The notes under the pieces were generated by a model, which had not been told where the DNA came from, ran no database searches, and saw only the letters and a program-made list of their open reading frames with translations. From the NCBI GenBank assembly GCA_041394945.1, contig JAWKHH010000002.1, positions 1,372,501 to 1,436,500 of the forward strand: 64,000 bases of DNA, in the 5' to 3' direction. Of the stretch, positions 40,557 through 48,913 are shown piece by piece. The DNA comes from Bryobacteraceae bacterium (lineage in GTDB: Bacteria > Acidobacteriota > Terriglobia > Bryobacterales > Bryobacteraceae). Position 1 is the stretch's first letter. The number at the start of each line of letters is the position of its first letter. Both the position numbers and the translations under genes were made by a program.

Positions 40557-41531
40557 ATGAATCCCATCAAGGATCGTAGCGTTCTCTATTCCGCGCTCGC
40601 CGGATTCGCCTACGGCCTCGTTTGCCGGATCCTGTTTTCGCTTCATCTCGCCGGAGACACGCTGAAAGTGATGACGTTCGGCTTCCTTCTGGTGATGCCG
40701 CTCGCGGTCGGCTTCATCTCGGTCTATGTGGCCGAGCGGTCCGGAAGGCGCGGCCCGGCGGTATGGTTCGGCCTGCCCGTGCTCACCACGCTGGCGCTGC
40801 TGCTGAGCGCCTTCCTGTTGTTCTGGGAAGGCGCCATCTGTCTGTTCCTCCTGATGCCGGGCGCCATCGTCATGTCGATCATCGGGGGCGGGCTCGGCGT
40901 GTTCTGCGCGCGCCGTTTCGGGAAATCGTCGCTCGCTTGCGTCGCGATCCTGCCGTTTCTGATCGCTCCGGTCGAGGACGCGCTCGGCCCATCCCGCGAG
41001 ATCCGTGACGTCGCCGCCCGCATCGCCATCGCTGCGCCACCGGCTGTGGTCTGGAAAGAGATCGAACGTGTCAAAGCGATTCGCCTCGACGAGCAGCGTT
41101 ATTCCTGGACCCAGGCGATCGGCTTCCCGAGGCCGATCGAGGCGACGCTGTCAGGGCAGGGAATTGGCGCCGTTCGCCACGCCACCTTCGCCGGCGGCGT
41201 CCTCTTCGTCGAGACCGTCACTCTGTGGGAGCCGGACCGCCGGCTCGGTTTCGACATCCGCGCCGACAGCGCTAACATCCCGCCGGATACGCTCGATGAG
41301 CACGTCACCATCGGTGGCCAATACTTCGATGCCCTGTACGGCGAGTATCGGCTTGAGCCGCTCCCGGACGGCCGCACGCTGCTTCACCTCTCGAGCCGCC
41401 ACCGCCTTTCCACAACGCTCAACTTCTATGCCCGCATCTGGACGGACGCCGTCATGCGCGACATCCAGGACAACATCCTTCACGTGGTCCGCAACCGTTG
41501 CGAACGCTCTACGCTTCCGGCGGGGCGTTGA
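40557..41531 (+). CDS. Membrane protein with C-terminal SRPBCC-like domain
   Basis: Protein of 324 aa. The N-terminal half has about five hydrophobic helices (residues 8-145); the C-terminal half (about 155-315) begins VAARIAIAAPPAVVWKEIERV, the pattern of START/SRPBCC ligand-binding domains, and ends in a long helix. Such fusions may sense or carry lipids, but no function is known. No close partner gene on the same strand. Confidence 0.72.
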   Translation: MNPIKDRSVLYSALAGFAYGLVCRILFSLHLAGDTLKVMTFGFLLVMPLAVGFISVYVAERSGRRGPAVWFGLPVLTTLALLLSAFLLFWEGAICLFLLMPGAIVMSIIGGGLGVFCARRFGKSSLACVAILPFLIAPVEDALGPSREIRDVAARIAIAAPPAVVWKEIERVKAIRLDEQRYSWTQAIGFPRPIEATLSGQGIGAVRHATFAGGVLFVETVTLWEPDRRLGFDIRADSANIPPDTLDEHVTIGGQYFDALYGEYRLEPLPDGRTLLHLSSRHRLSTTLNFYARIWTDAVMRDIQDNILHVVRNRCERSTLPAGR

Positions 41532-41579
41532 ATCTCTCGGTCGTGGTTCCGGCCCACGCGCCTGGCGGCCCTTGAACGC

Positions 41580-41610
41580 AAAAAGGCCGGGAGCCTCGCG
41601 ACTCCCGGCC
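41580..41610 (-). terminator. Rho-independent terminator of the OmpA/PKD gene
   Basis: A 9-base perfect stem (GGCCGGGAG with CTCCCGGCC) and an 8-base loop, followed on the minus strand by five Ts (41580-41584). It lies 21 bases past the stop of the large minus-strand gene. Confidence 0.88.
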
Positions 41611-41631
41611 AATCCAACCGCTAGCGAATGA

Positions 41632-44600
41632 TCAGTTCGGAGCCACCGGCGGCGGTCCCGCCGGCACGTAGATCACCCGGACCGTAGCCCGCGAGATCAA
41701 GCCCGCCTCATCCGTCACTGTAACCTCGAAGTCGAACACGTTCGCGTTCGTGTTTACCAGCCGCGCCGTCGGCGTCGCCGAGGTCGGATTGTTCACCGAC
41801 CCGTTGCCGTCGATGCTGCGCCACGAGAACGTGATGTTCTTCCCTTCCGGATCGAACGAACGCGATGCGTCGAGCATCACTTCCGTTGTACCCGTCCGGA
41901 TCACGCTTGCAGCCACAACCGCCTGCGGAGGCTGGTTCGCCGCCGGATCGGGCGGCGGAGCCACCGTCACCGTCACCGTCGCCGTCGCTACACTGCCCGC
42001 GTACCCGACCGCCGTCAGTGTGTAGGTTTGCGTTCGAACCGGTCCGGCGTTGCTCAATGAACCGTTCGCCTCGCGCTGTCCGAGACCCGGGTCGATCACT
42101 ACGTACCGCGCGTTCGACGTCGTCCAGTCGAACGTGACTCGCTGGCCCGGATTCTGAATCGTGCTCTGCTGCACCGTGAAGGTGTTGATGCTCACCGGTC
42201 CGAACACCGACACGGTCGCCCGCGCCGTCGACTCGCCGAACCGGTTCTTCGCCGTCAACAGGTAGGTGGTGTTCGCGCCCGGCGAGACATCCGCGGTTCC
42301 CGAAAGGTTCACCTTCCCGACCACCGGCGAAATCGTCACCTCGTCAGCGTTCTCGACGAACCACGTCAACGTCGACTTGCCGCCGACGATGATCTCGTTC
42401 GGCTGTGCCGCGAAGGACACGATTCGCGGAGGCACTCGCTCGCCCGGAGCCACCAGCCGCACCGTCACGATCGCCGTCGCGCGAGTCTCGCCCGCGGCGC
42501 TCTTGGCCACCAGCGTGTACGCCGTGGTCTCGTTCACCGTCACCTCGATCGACCCGTTCGCGTTCATGCCCGTTCCGACGTTCGGCAGGATGTCCACCGA
42601 GTCGGCATCGGCCGTCTGCCACGTCAGTGTCGACTTGCCGCCTTCCTCCACCGTTCCCGGGTTCGCCGCGAACTGAAGGATGCGCGGCAGCGGCCGGTCA
42701 ACCACCACCGACACCGTTGCCGTCTCCTCGCTCACGCCGTTCTTGGCCGTGAGTGTATAGGTCGTGGTCTCGATCGGCTTCACCGATGCCGTGCCGCTGG
42801 TCGGCGACAGCGTGCCGCCAACGTTGGTAATCGTCACCGTATCGGCGTTCTCAACCAGATAGTTCAGCACCGCTTCCTGACCCGGCCGGATGATCGACGG
42901 ATTCGCCGTGAACCGGATCACTCGCACGCGCGGCGCCTGTCTGGTCGTCACGCTCACACGCCCGATGCCCTGGGCGCCCTTGTCGTCGGTCACGGTCAGC
43001 CGGAAGGCGTACATGCTGCCCTCGGCGGCGGTGAAGCTCGGCGTTGCCGTATCGGCGCCGCTCAACGTCACCGTCGGGCCGGCGATCTGCGTCCACCGGA
43101 ACTTGATCGGGTCGCCGTCCGGATCGAACGACGCCGAACCGTCGAGGTTGATCGTTCCGGCCGCCACGCCGATCTGGTCCGGACCCGCGTCCACCACCGG
43201 CGGATCGTTGCCGATCACCGTGCGGCGCGTCAGCACTTCATAACGCACCCGCGGGATATCCACTGGCACAGGCGTGCCCGCATCGAGGAATTCACGCGGC
43301 TGCATGTAGTTCCCGAACAGGATGCCGAACGTCGCCCGGCCGTTGGTGTCGCGCTCGAGCAGCGTTTCGTTGAAGCCGCCCTCGGCCGTGAACGCGAGCA
43401 TCCGGTTGATCGGGAATACGAACCGCAGCGTGCCGCCCGGCTTGTCGTTGCCCGCCCGGCTGTGCAGGTACCCGATGTTACCTTCGAGGTAGGCCCGCGG
43501 CCCGAGCTGCAGCGTTGTCTGCCCGCCGATCTGATCCACCACGCGCAGGTACGTCTCATCGACGATATTGCGCCGGATCGAGCCGTTCACGATCGGGTTC
43601 GCCCGGTTCACGACGGCGTTATCCAGGAACGACTTCGTTCCGAACAAGCCGACCTTGCCGTGCTTGAACAGGTAGTCGCCCGTGAAGGCCATCTGGCCAA
43701 GCGTACCGTTGTTCTGCATTCCAACCAGGCCCACCGTCTTGAAGCTCGCGAAGCCGCCCAATTGGAACCGATCCCAACGATTCACCAGACCGAAGTCGGC
43801 TTGCCCTTCCTTCCGGTCCCGGAAGTAGAGGTACTCGCCCTGCGCCTGGAACGCGAGGTTCTCCGAGAACGGAGCGAAGAACCGCCCCTTGCCCGTGAAC
43901 GTGACATTGCCGGTTCCATCCGGACCGGCGTTCAGTCCGAGCACCGACAACTTCGGTCCGCCCGGTCCACCGAAACCGCGTCCGCCGCGCATTTCGTCGA
44001 CGGCTTTCTTGGCCGCCTTGTCGGCGAGGTCCTGCGCCTGCTGCGACGTGATCGCCTGGCCCGGCGCTCCCGCGCCGCCAGCCGCCCCAGCGGCGCCCGC
44101 GGCTCCGGCCGCACCTGCTGCGCCCGCCGCTCCGGCGGCGCCTGCCGCCGTCACTGGACGCTTCTTCAATTCATCGACGTCGTCCTGCAGCTTCTTGTTC
44201 TGATCTTTCAGAGCACGCAATTCGGCCAGGATGTCGTCGAGTTTGTCCAGCCGCCGCAGGATCTGTGAGCAGCACTCTTCCTGCTTCTTGGCCAGCGCGT
44301 CGAGCGCCTTCACGACATCGGCGGCGCCGCCAGCGCCCACTACTTTGCCCGCGCCATCCATCACCACCATCTCGACACGCCGGTTCATCCAGCGTCCCTC
44401 GCGCGACTGCGCCGGCACTTTGGGCGCCCGCTCGCCTTGCGTCTCCACGGTGATCTGTCCCGGCCGCGCGCCGTACTTCTCGAGGAACGCCTTCACCGCG
44501 TTCGCGCGCGCCGTGCCGAGCCGGTCGTTGTACGGATGCGACCCGATGTAGTCGGCGTGGCCGATCAACTTCACCTTGTGATCCGCGTTCTTGTTGAGCA

Positions 44601-44772
44601 GCTCAGCCAGCCGCAGCAGGCTCGGGAACCCGTCGGTGAGGACAGAGCTGTTGAACTCGTAGTTGATTTCTTCCCAGTCGTCTTTCGAGGCGGCAGTGTT
44701 CAGACCTTGCGCCGACACGACTGTACTTGCGATGACCAAAGAGGCGAATAGCTTCGCTAGCCCGCGAGCCAT
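41632..44772 (-). CDS. Large OmpA-domain surface protein with Gly-Ala repeat, barrel and PKD/Ig-like repeats
   Basis: Envelope protein of 1046 aa. Order from the ATG at 44772 (GGAGGG upstream): signal peptide (1-21), OmpA-type peptidoglycan-binding domain (about 30-140; IGHADYIGSHPYNDRLG, NRRVEMVV), coiled coil (about 150-205), a run of about eight Gly-Ala-Ala-type triplets, a probable outer-membrane beta region (about 270-520), then a PKD domain (PPVVDAGPDQ), several Ig-like repeats each starting near RFTANPSIIRPGQ, and a last PKD-like domain. It looks like a protein that ties the outer membrane to the cell wall and displays adhesive or structural domains. It is followed by its own terminator. 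Confidence 0.82.
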   Translation of the reverse strand: MARGLAKLFASLVIASTVVSAQGLNTAASKDDWEEINYEFNSSVLTDGFPSLLRLAELLNKNADHKVKLIGHADYIGSHPYNDRLGTARANAVKAFLEKYGARPGQITVETQGERAPKVPAQSREGRWMNRRVEMVVMDGAGKVVGAGGAADVVKALDALAKKQEECCSQILRRLDKLDDILAELRALKDQNKKLQDDVDELKKRPVTAAGAAGAAGAAGAAGAAGAAGAAGGAGAPGQAITSQQAQDLADKAAKKAVDEMRGGRGFGGPGGPKLSVLGLNAGPDGTGNVTFTGKGRFFAPFSENLAFQAQGEYLYFRDRKEGQADFGLVNRWDRFQLGGFASFKTVGLVGMQNNGTLGQMAFTGDYLFKHGKVGLFGTKSFLDNAVVNRANPIVNGSIRRNIVDETYLRVVDQIGGQTTLQLGPRAYLEGNIGYLHSRAGNDKPGGTLRFVFPINRMLAFTAEGGFNETLLERDTNGRATFGILFGNYMQPREFLDAGTPVPVDIPRVRYEVLTRRTVIGNDPPVVDAGPDQIGVAAGTINLDGSASFDPDGDPIKFRWTQIAGPTVTLSGADTATPSFTAAEGSMYAFRLTVTDDKGAQGIGRVSVTTRQAPRVRVIRFTANPSIIRPGQEAVLNYLVENADTVTITNVGGTLSPTSGTASVKPIETTTYTLTAKNGVSEETATVSVVVDRPLPRILQFAANPGTVEEGGKSTLTWQTADADSVDILPNVGTGMNANGSIEVTVNETTAYTLVAKSAAGETRATAIVTVRLVAPGERVPPRIVSFAAQPNEIIVGGKSTLTWFVENADEVTISPVVGKVNLSGTADVSPGANTTYLLTAKNRFGESTARATVSVFGPVSINTFTVQQSTIQNPGQRVTFDWTTSNARYVVIDPGLGQREANGSLSNAGPVRTQTYTLTAVGYAGSVATATVTVTVAPPPDPAANQPPQAVVAASVIRTGTTEVMLDASRSFDPEGKNITFSWRSIDGNGSVNNPTSATPTARLVNTNANVFDFEVTVTDEAGLISRATVRVIYVPAGPPPVAPN
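44079..44153 (-). repeat. Gly/Ala-coding triplet repeat within the OmpA/PKD gene
   Basis: A GC-rich imperfect 9-base tandem (coding Gly-Ala-Ala units, about eight copies) inside the surface protein gene. It encodes a flexible low-complexity spacer between coiled coil and barrel; such tracts can change length by slippage while keeping frame. Confidence 0.75.
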
Positions 44773-45094
44773 TGGGGGGACCCTCCTGACGTTGTGTTGC
44801 GTTGACATTTGAAACAAAACTGGCACAGATTGTTGTGATCCAGCCTACTCAGAATACTACATCCTGGCCCCAGCGGGAAGGCTAATCTGCTGGTAGACAG
44901 TCACTTAGGTCTTCGAGAACCGCCTTGGAGGGTAGACCGCCGGGCCGCCCGGTTCGTTACACCGCTGTTGTAAAAATCCGAAGCGCGACTTCCCCTGGAG
45001 GGCGCTTCGCCATTGATTTCGAAAGGGTTATCCCGCCGCTTGTGCCCGCCCCGGTCTGGCTTGAGGTAAAAGGTCTGATCTGCTTGAAAAAAAA
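44773..45094. other. Intergenic region between response regulator and OmpA/PKD genes
   Basis: This 322-base stretch has no convincing gene. It holds the terminator of the response-regulator gene (44972-45009) and, nearer 44773, must hold the promoter of the OmpA/PKD gene; on the minus strand an AT-richer part with TAGTATTCT lies about 70-90 bases before the start, but no clear -35 partner is seen. Confidence 0.6.
44972..45009 (-). terminator. Rho-independent terminator of the response-regulator gene
   Basis: An 8-base perfect stem (CGAAGCGC with GCGCTTCG, 44979-44986 and 45002-45009), a 15-base loop, and a five-T run on the minus strand at 44972-44976. It lies about 85 bases beyond the stop at 45095. 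Confidence 0.78.
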
Positions 45095-46129
45095 CTACTT
45101 CGCCATGTGCTTGTCCAGCGCCGCCAGCAGGTCCGCCTCGTCCAGCGGCTTCTCGAGAAAATCCGTCGCTCCTGCCAGCCGCGCCCGCATCCGATGCTGA
45201 ATTGTCGTCGACCCGGTCAGCAGCAATACCGGAATATCCTTCAGGTGCGGGTTCTTCCTCAGCACCTTGCACAACTGGAATCCGTCCATCCGCGGCATCT
45301 CGATATCCAGCAGGATCACCGACGGCGTCGCTTCGTTCAAACGCGCCAGCGCCTGAATTCCGTCTGTCGCCGTCACCGCGCGATACCCGTTCCGCTCTAG
45401 GATCGCCGTCACCACTCGTCGAACAAGCGGACTGTCGTCAACGGCGAGGATCAACCTGCGCCCGCTCAGCGTGTCGATGGCTCCGGTCACAGACTCGTCC
45501 TCCCGCAGTTCCGCAGCGCGGCGAAGCCACGGCAGCGCCTCGACGGATCGCTTCAGATTCAGATACGCCAGCGCGAGGTCGCGGCAGAGTTCGAAGCTCG
45601 GATGCGCGGCTGCTTTCCGTGACAGTGTCTCCGCCACTTCCGTCACCAGCGTCTCGTCCACACTTTCGTTCTTCAGGATCGCTTCGATATCGCCCAGCGC
45701 CGGGATCGATCGGCATCGCGGACACCGCCGGGGTCTCGATGACGCCGTCGCCAGGCACAACGGGCACTGCCACGTCGTCCCCGCTCCCTCCATCTCGACG
45801 AACGTTTCATCCACCTGCTGTCCGTTCTGACGCATCGACTCCCGTACCTCATGCATCGCCAGTATCTTGCCTGCCTGCTCGTTGCCCGGGTCCAGCTTCA
45901 GCAGCCGCTGCAGGTACCAGAAGGCATCGTCCACGGTCTCGGATAAGGCCGCCGCCCACAGCAGTCCCTGGATGTGATTCGGACTCTCGTCGAGCAGCGC
46001 GCGCAGCGAATCCCGCGCCTCGTTCTTCCGCCCTCCGCGAGCCGCCGCTACCGCGCGGCGCAGTTGTTCCTCCGGCGGTGCGCTGCCGACGCTCTCCAGG
46101 TCTCGTTCCGGTGTGGTTTCGCCCGTCAT
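45095..46129 (-). CDS. Response regulator with helical-repeat and zinc-ribbon N-terminus
   Basis: Protein of 344 aa. A TPR-like helical part (about 18-95) is followed by a zinc ribbon (Cys122, 125, 136, 139), a second helical part (about 150-220) and a C-terminal receiver domain (about 225-344) with all signature residues: LAVDDSP, phosphoacceptor in VILLDIEMPRMDG, LLLTGS and LEKPLD. There is no DNA-binding or enzymatic output domain, so signalling may be through protein contacts. The start lies one base after the M16-like gene stop, so the two are co-transcribed. Confidence 0.85.
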   Translation of the reverse strand: MTGETTPERDLESVGSAPPEEQLRRAVAAARGGRKNEARDSLRALLDESPNHIQGLLWAAALSETVDDAFWYLQRLLKLDPGNEQAGKILAMHEVRESMRQNGQQVDETFVEMEGAGTTWQCPLCLATASSRPRRCPRCRSIPALGDIEAILKNESVDETLVTEVAETLSRKAAAHPSFELCRDLALAYLNLKRSVEALPWLRRAAELREDESVTGAIDTLSGRRLILAVDDSPLVRRVVTAILERNGYRAVTATDGIQALARLNEATPSVILLDIEMPRMDGFQLCKVLRKNPHLKDIPVLLLTGSTTIQHRMRARLAGATDFLEKPLDEADLLAALDKHMAK

Positions 46130-46130
46130 C

Positions 46131-47453
46131 TTATTGCAGACTCATCCGGGGCCCGCACGCGGCCGCACGGACTTGCCATAGTCCCTCTCTCTCCAGCTCC
46201 GGCCCCATCCGGGCCAGTCCCATCTCTGGAAGCCAATACGCAACGGACCGCCGCGCCAACGCATCCACTTCGCTCGCTTGCGCCATCGCTTCGCTCCAGT
46301 TCTCCCCGCCGCATCGCCAGCCGCCATCACGCGCCAGACGCCGCGACCACGCCACCGCGTCGACGGATTCCGCGCGCCAAGCCTCTCCCCGGGCGCGCGA
46401 CGCCTTCCAAAGTTCCTCCTCCGTTACCGGACACCCGTTCCCGAAGTTCTCCATCTCCTCGATCACCGCCCGTACGGCGGCCGTCTCGTTCTCGCGCCTT
46501 GTGCTCCCCTCGATCACCCACATCCCCGCGTCCGAATATCCGCGATACTCGGACCGGATCCGGCCTACGAGGTTCAACTCCGTCCGGAGCCTCCGGAACA
46601 GGCGCGACTCCACGCCGCCAGCCGTCACCCGCGCCAGCAGGTCGAAGCCGGCCGCCAATCGATGACCGCGCTCGACAGCGGGAAATCCAATCGCGAAGTG
46701 ACACTCCGGACCGGCCGAGCGCTGGTAGATCGCGTCCGGATGCCACACCGGCGTAGTCTGGGTCCGGTCGGCTCCGGGACGCATCCGGCCGAAGGCCTCG
46801 GCGATCTCGTCTTCGACGCTCGCCATGTCGCCCGGACCAACCACGGCCACCGTCATCCGTTCCGGTCTCCACTGCCTGTCCATAAACCCGAGAACATGCC
46901 GGCGGCCAAGGCGCATCACCGAAGCTTTCGCGCCCGCGGATGGCCGGCCCAATCCATGCTCCCGCCACACCGCCCACCGCAGCAGCTCTCGGGTGCGCTC
47001 CCGGGTTCCTTCCGTCATTTCGAGCTCGGAGATCGCCGCGCGTTTCTCCATTTCCACAACATCGGCGTAGCAGGTGGCCTCCGAAATCGCTCCAGCCAGC
47101 AAACCCACTGCCTCCCGGCATCCGCTGCCCGCCGGAACCCAGGCCCGAAACTCCGTGCGCTCCACGCCGGCCGAACCGCGAATCTGGTACGCCGCCCGGA
47201 GGCGTGTGGCATCCCGGCCGCTGACGCTGGCGGTTCCCTCGAGCGCCGACTGCGCGGAGAGGTTTGCCACGCCGCATTCGGAAGCGCGTTCGTCGCGCGC
47301 TCCGCAGTCAATCGAAATCGTGATCGCCGCGCCTCCGGCGGCCTTCGTGTCCGTGATCACCGTAAGTCCGTTGGGCATAACCATGCGGCGCGCAGCGGCA
47401 CTCGCACGGCGATCGACCGGCACGGGTTGTAGGTAGCCCGATGGTCTTTCCAT
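46131..47453 (-). CDS. M16 peptidase-like protein lacking the zinc motif
   Basis: Member of the M16 (pitrilysin/mitochondrial processing peptidase) fold, 440 aa in two halves (MVMPNGLTVITDTKAAGGAA ... and FAIGFPAVERGHRLAAGFDLLARV ... GGVESRLFRRLR). Where active enzymes read GxAHFLEHMxFxGT, this protein reads GVANLSAQSALEGT: the two His and the Glu of HxxEH are Asn64, Gln68 and Ala67. It should therefore not bind zinc or cleave peptides. M16 enzymes often work as active/inactive pairs, so a catalytic partner may be elsewhere. No signal peptide. Operon with the downstream response regulator. Confidence 0.82.
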   Translation of the reverse strand: MERPSGYLQPVPVDRRASAAARRMVMPNGLTVITDTKAAGGAAITISIDCGARDERASECGVANLSAQSALEGTASVSGRDATRLRAAYQIRGSAGVERTEFRAWVPAGSGCREAVGLLAGAISEATCYADVVEMEKRAAISELEMTEGTRERTRELLRWAVWREHGLGRPSAGAKASVMRLGRRHVLGFMDRQWRPERMTVAVVGPGDMASVEDEIAEAFGRMRPGADRTQTTPVWHPDAIYQRSAGPECHFAIGFPAVERGHRLAAGFDLLARVTAGGVESRLFRRLRTELNLVGRIRSEYRGYSDAGMWVIEGSTRRENETAAVRAVIEEMENFGNGCPVTEEELWKASRARGEAWRAESVDAVAWSRRLARDGGWRCGGENWSEAMAQASEVDALARRSVAYWLPEMGLARMGPELEREGLWQVRAAACGPRMSLQ

Positions 47454-47596
47454 GGAAATATTGGTTCACGGTAAAGATCGGGAGCCCGCCCCAACCGGAT
47501 GCTCGGACCGTTTACTTATGCTTTACGGGAAAAAAACCTTAGCCCATCGGGAGCGAAAGGGGTACAACTGCCCCGGCGTCCCCCCCAAACGCAAGA

Positions 47597-47625
47597 GCAG
47601 CGGCCCCCTCGCGAAAGGCCGCTGC
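47597..47625 (-). terminator. Probable terminator of the small gene at 47659
   Basis: A 9-base perfect stem (GCAGCGGCC with GGCCGCTGC) with an 11-base loop, 33 bases beyond the stop. On the minus strand it is followed by TCTTGCGTTT, a weak T-rich tract. Confidence 0.6.
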
Positions 47626-47658
47626 CCGGATCGAATCAGTCTTCTGGATTGCGTGTCG

Positions 47659-47883
47659 CTAGGACGCGCGTGCCCGCGGCGCCAGCACCGTCGAGAGTTC
47701 CTCGATCTTCCGCGACGCCTCGCCGGCCATGCCATCTCCAGTCCCTCCCGCCGGTGCCTGATCTCCTGGCACGGGCCGGTGCGGAACCGTCATGAGCCGC
47801 AGCAAGCTCAACCGGAACTGGAATTCCTGCTGAATCGCCGGCTGGATCGGGCCTTGTTGGGGGACGCTGTTGGGAGTTGTCAT
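47659..47883 (-). CDS. Small hypothetical protein
   Basis: Unrecognised 74-residue protein. It has a Gln/Pro-rich N-terminus, an amphipathic middle (FQFRLSLLRLMTV) and a Gly/Pro-rich tail. The start at 47883 is chosen as the first plausible ATG; no strong ribosome site is seen. A hairpin with a weak T-tract follows the stop, which supports a transcribed unit. Confidence 0.45.
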   Translation of the reverse strand: MTTPNSVPQQGPIQPAIQQEFQFRLSLLRLMTVPHRPVPGDQAPAGGTGDGMAGEASRKIEELSTVLAPRARAS

Positions 47884-48318
47884 AGTTGCTGATTTCAACT
47901 TTCTTGTTCTTTGCGAACTGGAATCGAAGTCGAGCCGCAACTCGCCCTCCTCCTCCTAGTTCGATTTGCTAATCGGTTGTCTCGATCAAAATCTTTAGCC
48001 GCCCCGTTTTTCCGTTTCGACGGGGCGGCTCAAGGAACGTTGGTTGGGTGGGTATTCAGAGAAGTGAAACTAGCAGAGAGTTGGAGTTGGAGAGAGTTGG
48101 TGGGTTTCGGTCGGGGAGCAACCCTATGTTCCTTGAGCCATTCCGTCTTGCAACGCTATCTAGGAAAGCATCCCCGATGCCAAACTGCCGCAATCTTTGT
48201 TTTCAGATGTTTGCGTGTGTTCCTCTAAGGCGAATCGCCAATTTCTTGCCGCCCGCCGCCAATTCTGTTCCACTTCGGAACACACACGCTCCGATCCGGA
48301 ACCCCGATTGGGCTCAGT
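47884..48318. other. Intergenic region, 435 bases, no gene seen
   Basis: Base composition is less GC-rich than the surroundings, with G/T/A-rich tracts around 48055-48110. I find no open frame with coding character on either strand. It contains a strong hairpin at 47997-48030 and a weak one at 48266-48282. A small RNA or the leader of the small minus-strand gene is possible. Confidence 0.55.
47997..48030. terminator. Strong 11-bp hairpin without immediate T-tract
   Basis: Perfect 11-base inverted repeat (AGCCGCCCCGT with ACGGGGCGGCT) and a 12-base T-rich loop. On the minus strand the sequence after the stem is AAAGATTTTG, so it is at best an imperfect terminator for the gene ending at 48319; it could instead be part of a structured RNA leader. 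Confidence 0.45.
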
Positions 48319-48864
48319 CTACTTCTTCTTGCTCCGCCGGCCGCGAGCCGGGGCTTCGGCGAGCAATTTTTCCGCCCACTCCTTGGTATTCCCTTCCACG
48401 TTATTGAAGAACGCCTCGTTCCCCGTGAACTGAGCCCGGATCGTTCCCGTTCGATCGATGAACGTGACCCAAGGTACGTAGGCGTTCAGCATGACCGGAA
48501 ACTGCATGAAGTCGCGCGCCTTCTGGTAGTCCACGTTCCCCACCGGAAACGGAAGGTTGTAGCGCTGCCGGAACGCCTCGCCGGGCTGCTTCGGGTCGAG
48601 CGAGGCGAGCAGCACTTCGAAACCGCGGGCCTTCAAGGCCGGGGCGACGCGGCTCAGGACCTGAGCCGCATTTTGGCAGTGCGGTCAACTGGGCAGGATG
48701 AACCCGAACAGTAGCACCTTTCCGCGATGCTGGGCCGGCGTCATTTTTCCGCCGCCCGGCATGTCCACCACGAACTCCGGCGCCTTCCGCGGTATGTCCG
48801 CCGCTTGCGCGCGCCGCATCATTCCACCCGCCATCGCCGCTAGTACTACCCGTCTCGCGATCAT
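48319..48864 (-). CDS. TlpA-like thiol-disulfide protein, probable selenoprotein (Sec60)
   Basis: Thioredoxin-fold protein of the TlpA/AhpC-TSA type, 181 aa if the in-frame TGA (48687-48685) is read as selenocysteine. The start at 48864 has AGGAG 9 bases upstream, followed by a signal-like N-terminus, then VLLFGFILPS-U-PHCQNAAQVL: the TGA takes the place of the first Cys of the CPHC redox motif. The frame continues without break through the cis-proline region (NAYVPWVTFIDRTG) to TAG at 48319. A perfect hairpin starts 15 bases after the TGA. Last in a minus-strand run after lpdA, lipB and the E2 gene, 49 bases after the E2 stop. Automated annotation would call this two fragments or a pseudogene. 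Confidence 0.85.
48649..48669 (-). promoter_or_regulatory. Probable bacterial SECIS element
   Basis: On the minus strand a 9-base perfect stem (GCGGCTCAG with CTGAGCCGC) is closed by a GTC loop. It begins 15 bases, and its loop lies 24 bases, after the TGA codon. Known bacterial SECIS elements have an apical loop 16-37 bases after UGA with G in the first two loop positions; this fits. The loop context CAGGUC also resembles the GGUC loop of E. coli fdhF. Confidence 0.82.
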
Positions 48865-48913
48865 CTGGTTGGTCTCCTGTCTCGGTTCGTATCCTTCATA
48901 CCGGTTGTTCCGG

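Noticed and set aside
44821..44838. Sigma-54-like -24/-12 promoter (TGGCAC ... TTG)
   Set aside because: Spacing is one base too long and it points away from the nearest gene start.
47452..47892. Plus-strand open frame of 146 codons
   Set aside because: Composition is Arg/Cys/Pro-rich with no fold pattern, it overlaps a terminator-like hairpin, and it has no ribosome site.
48319..48636. Independent 105-residue gene starting at TTG
   Set aside because: It is the C-terminal part of the TlpA-like fold with no N-terminal strand and no ribosome site; the frame continues upstream through the TGA.
48401..48688. Separate small gene overlapping the selenoprotein region
   Set aside because: It is in another frame, Arg/Pro-rich without a domain, and conflicts with the well-supported thioredoxin frame.
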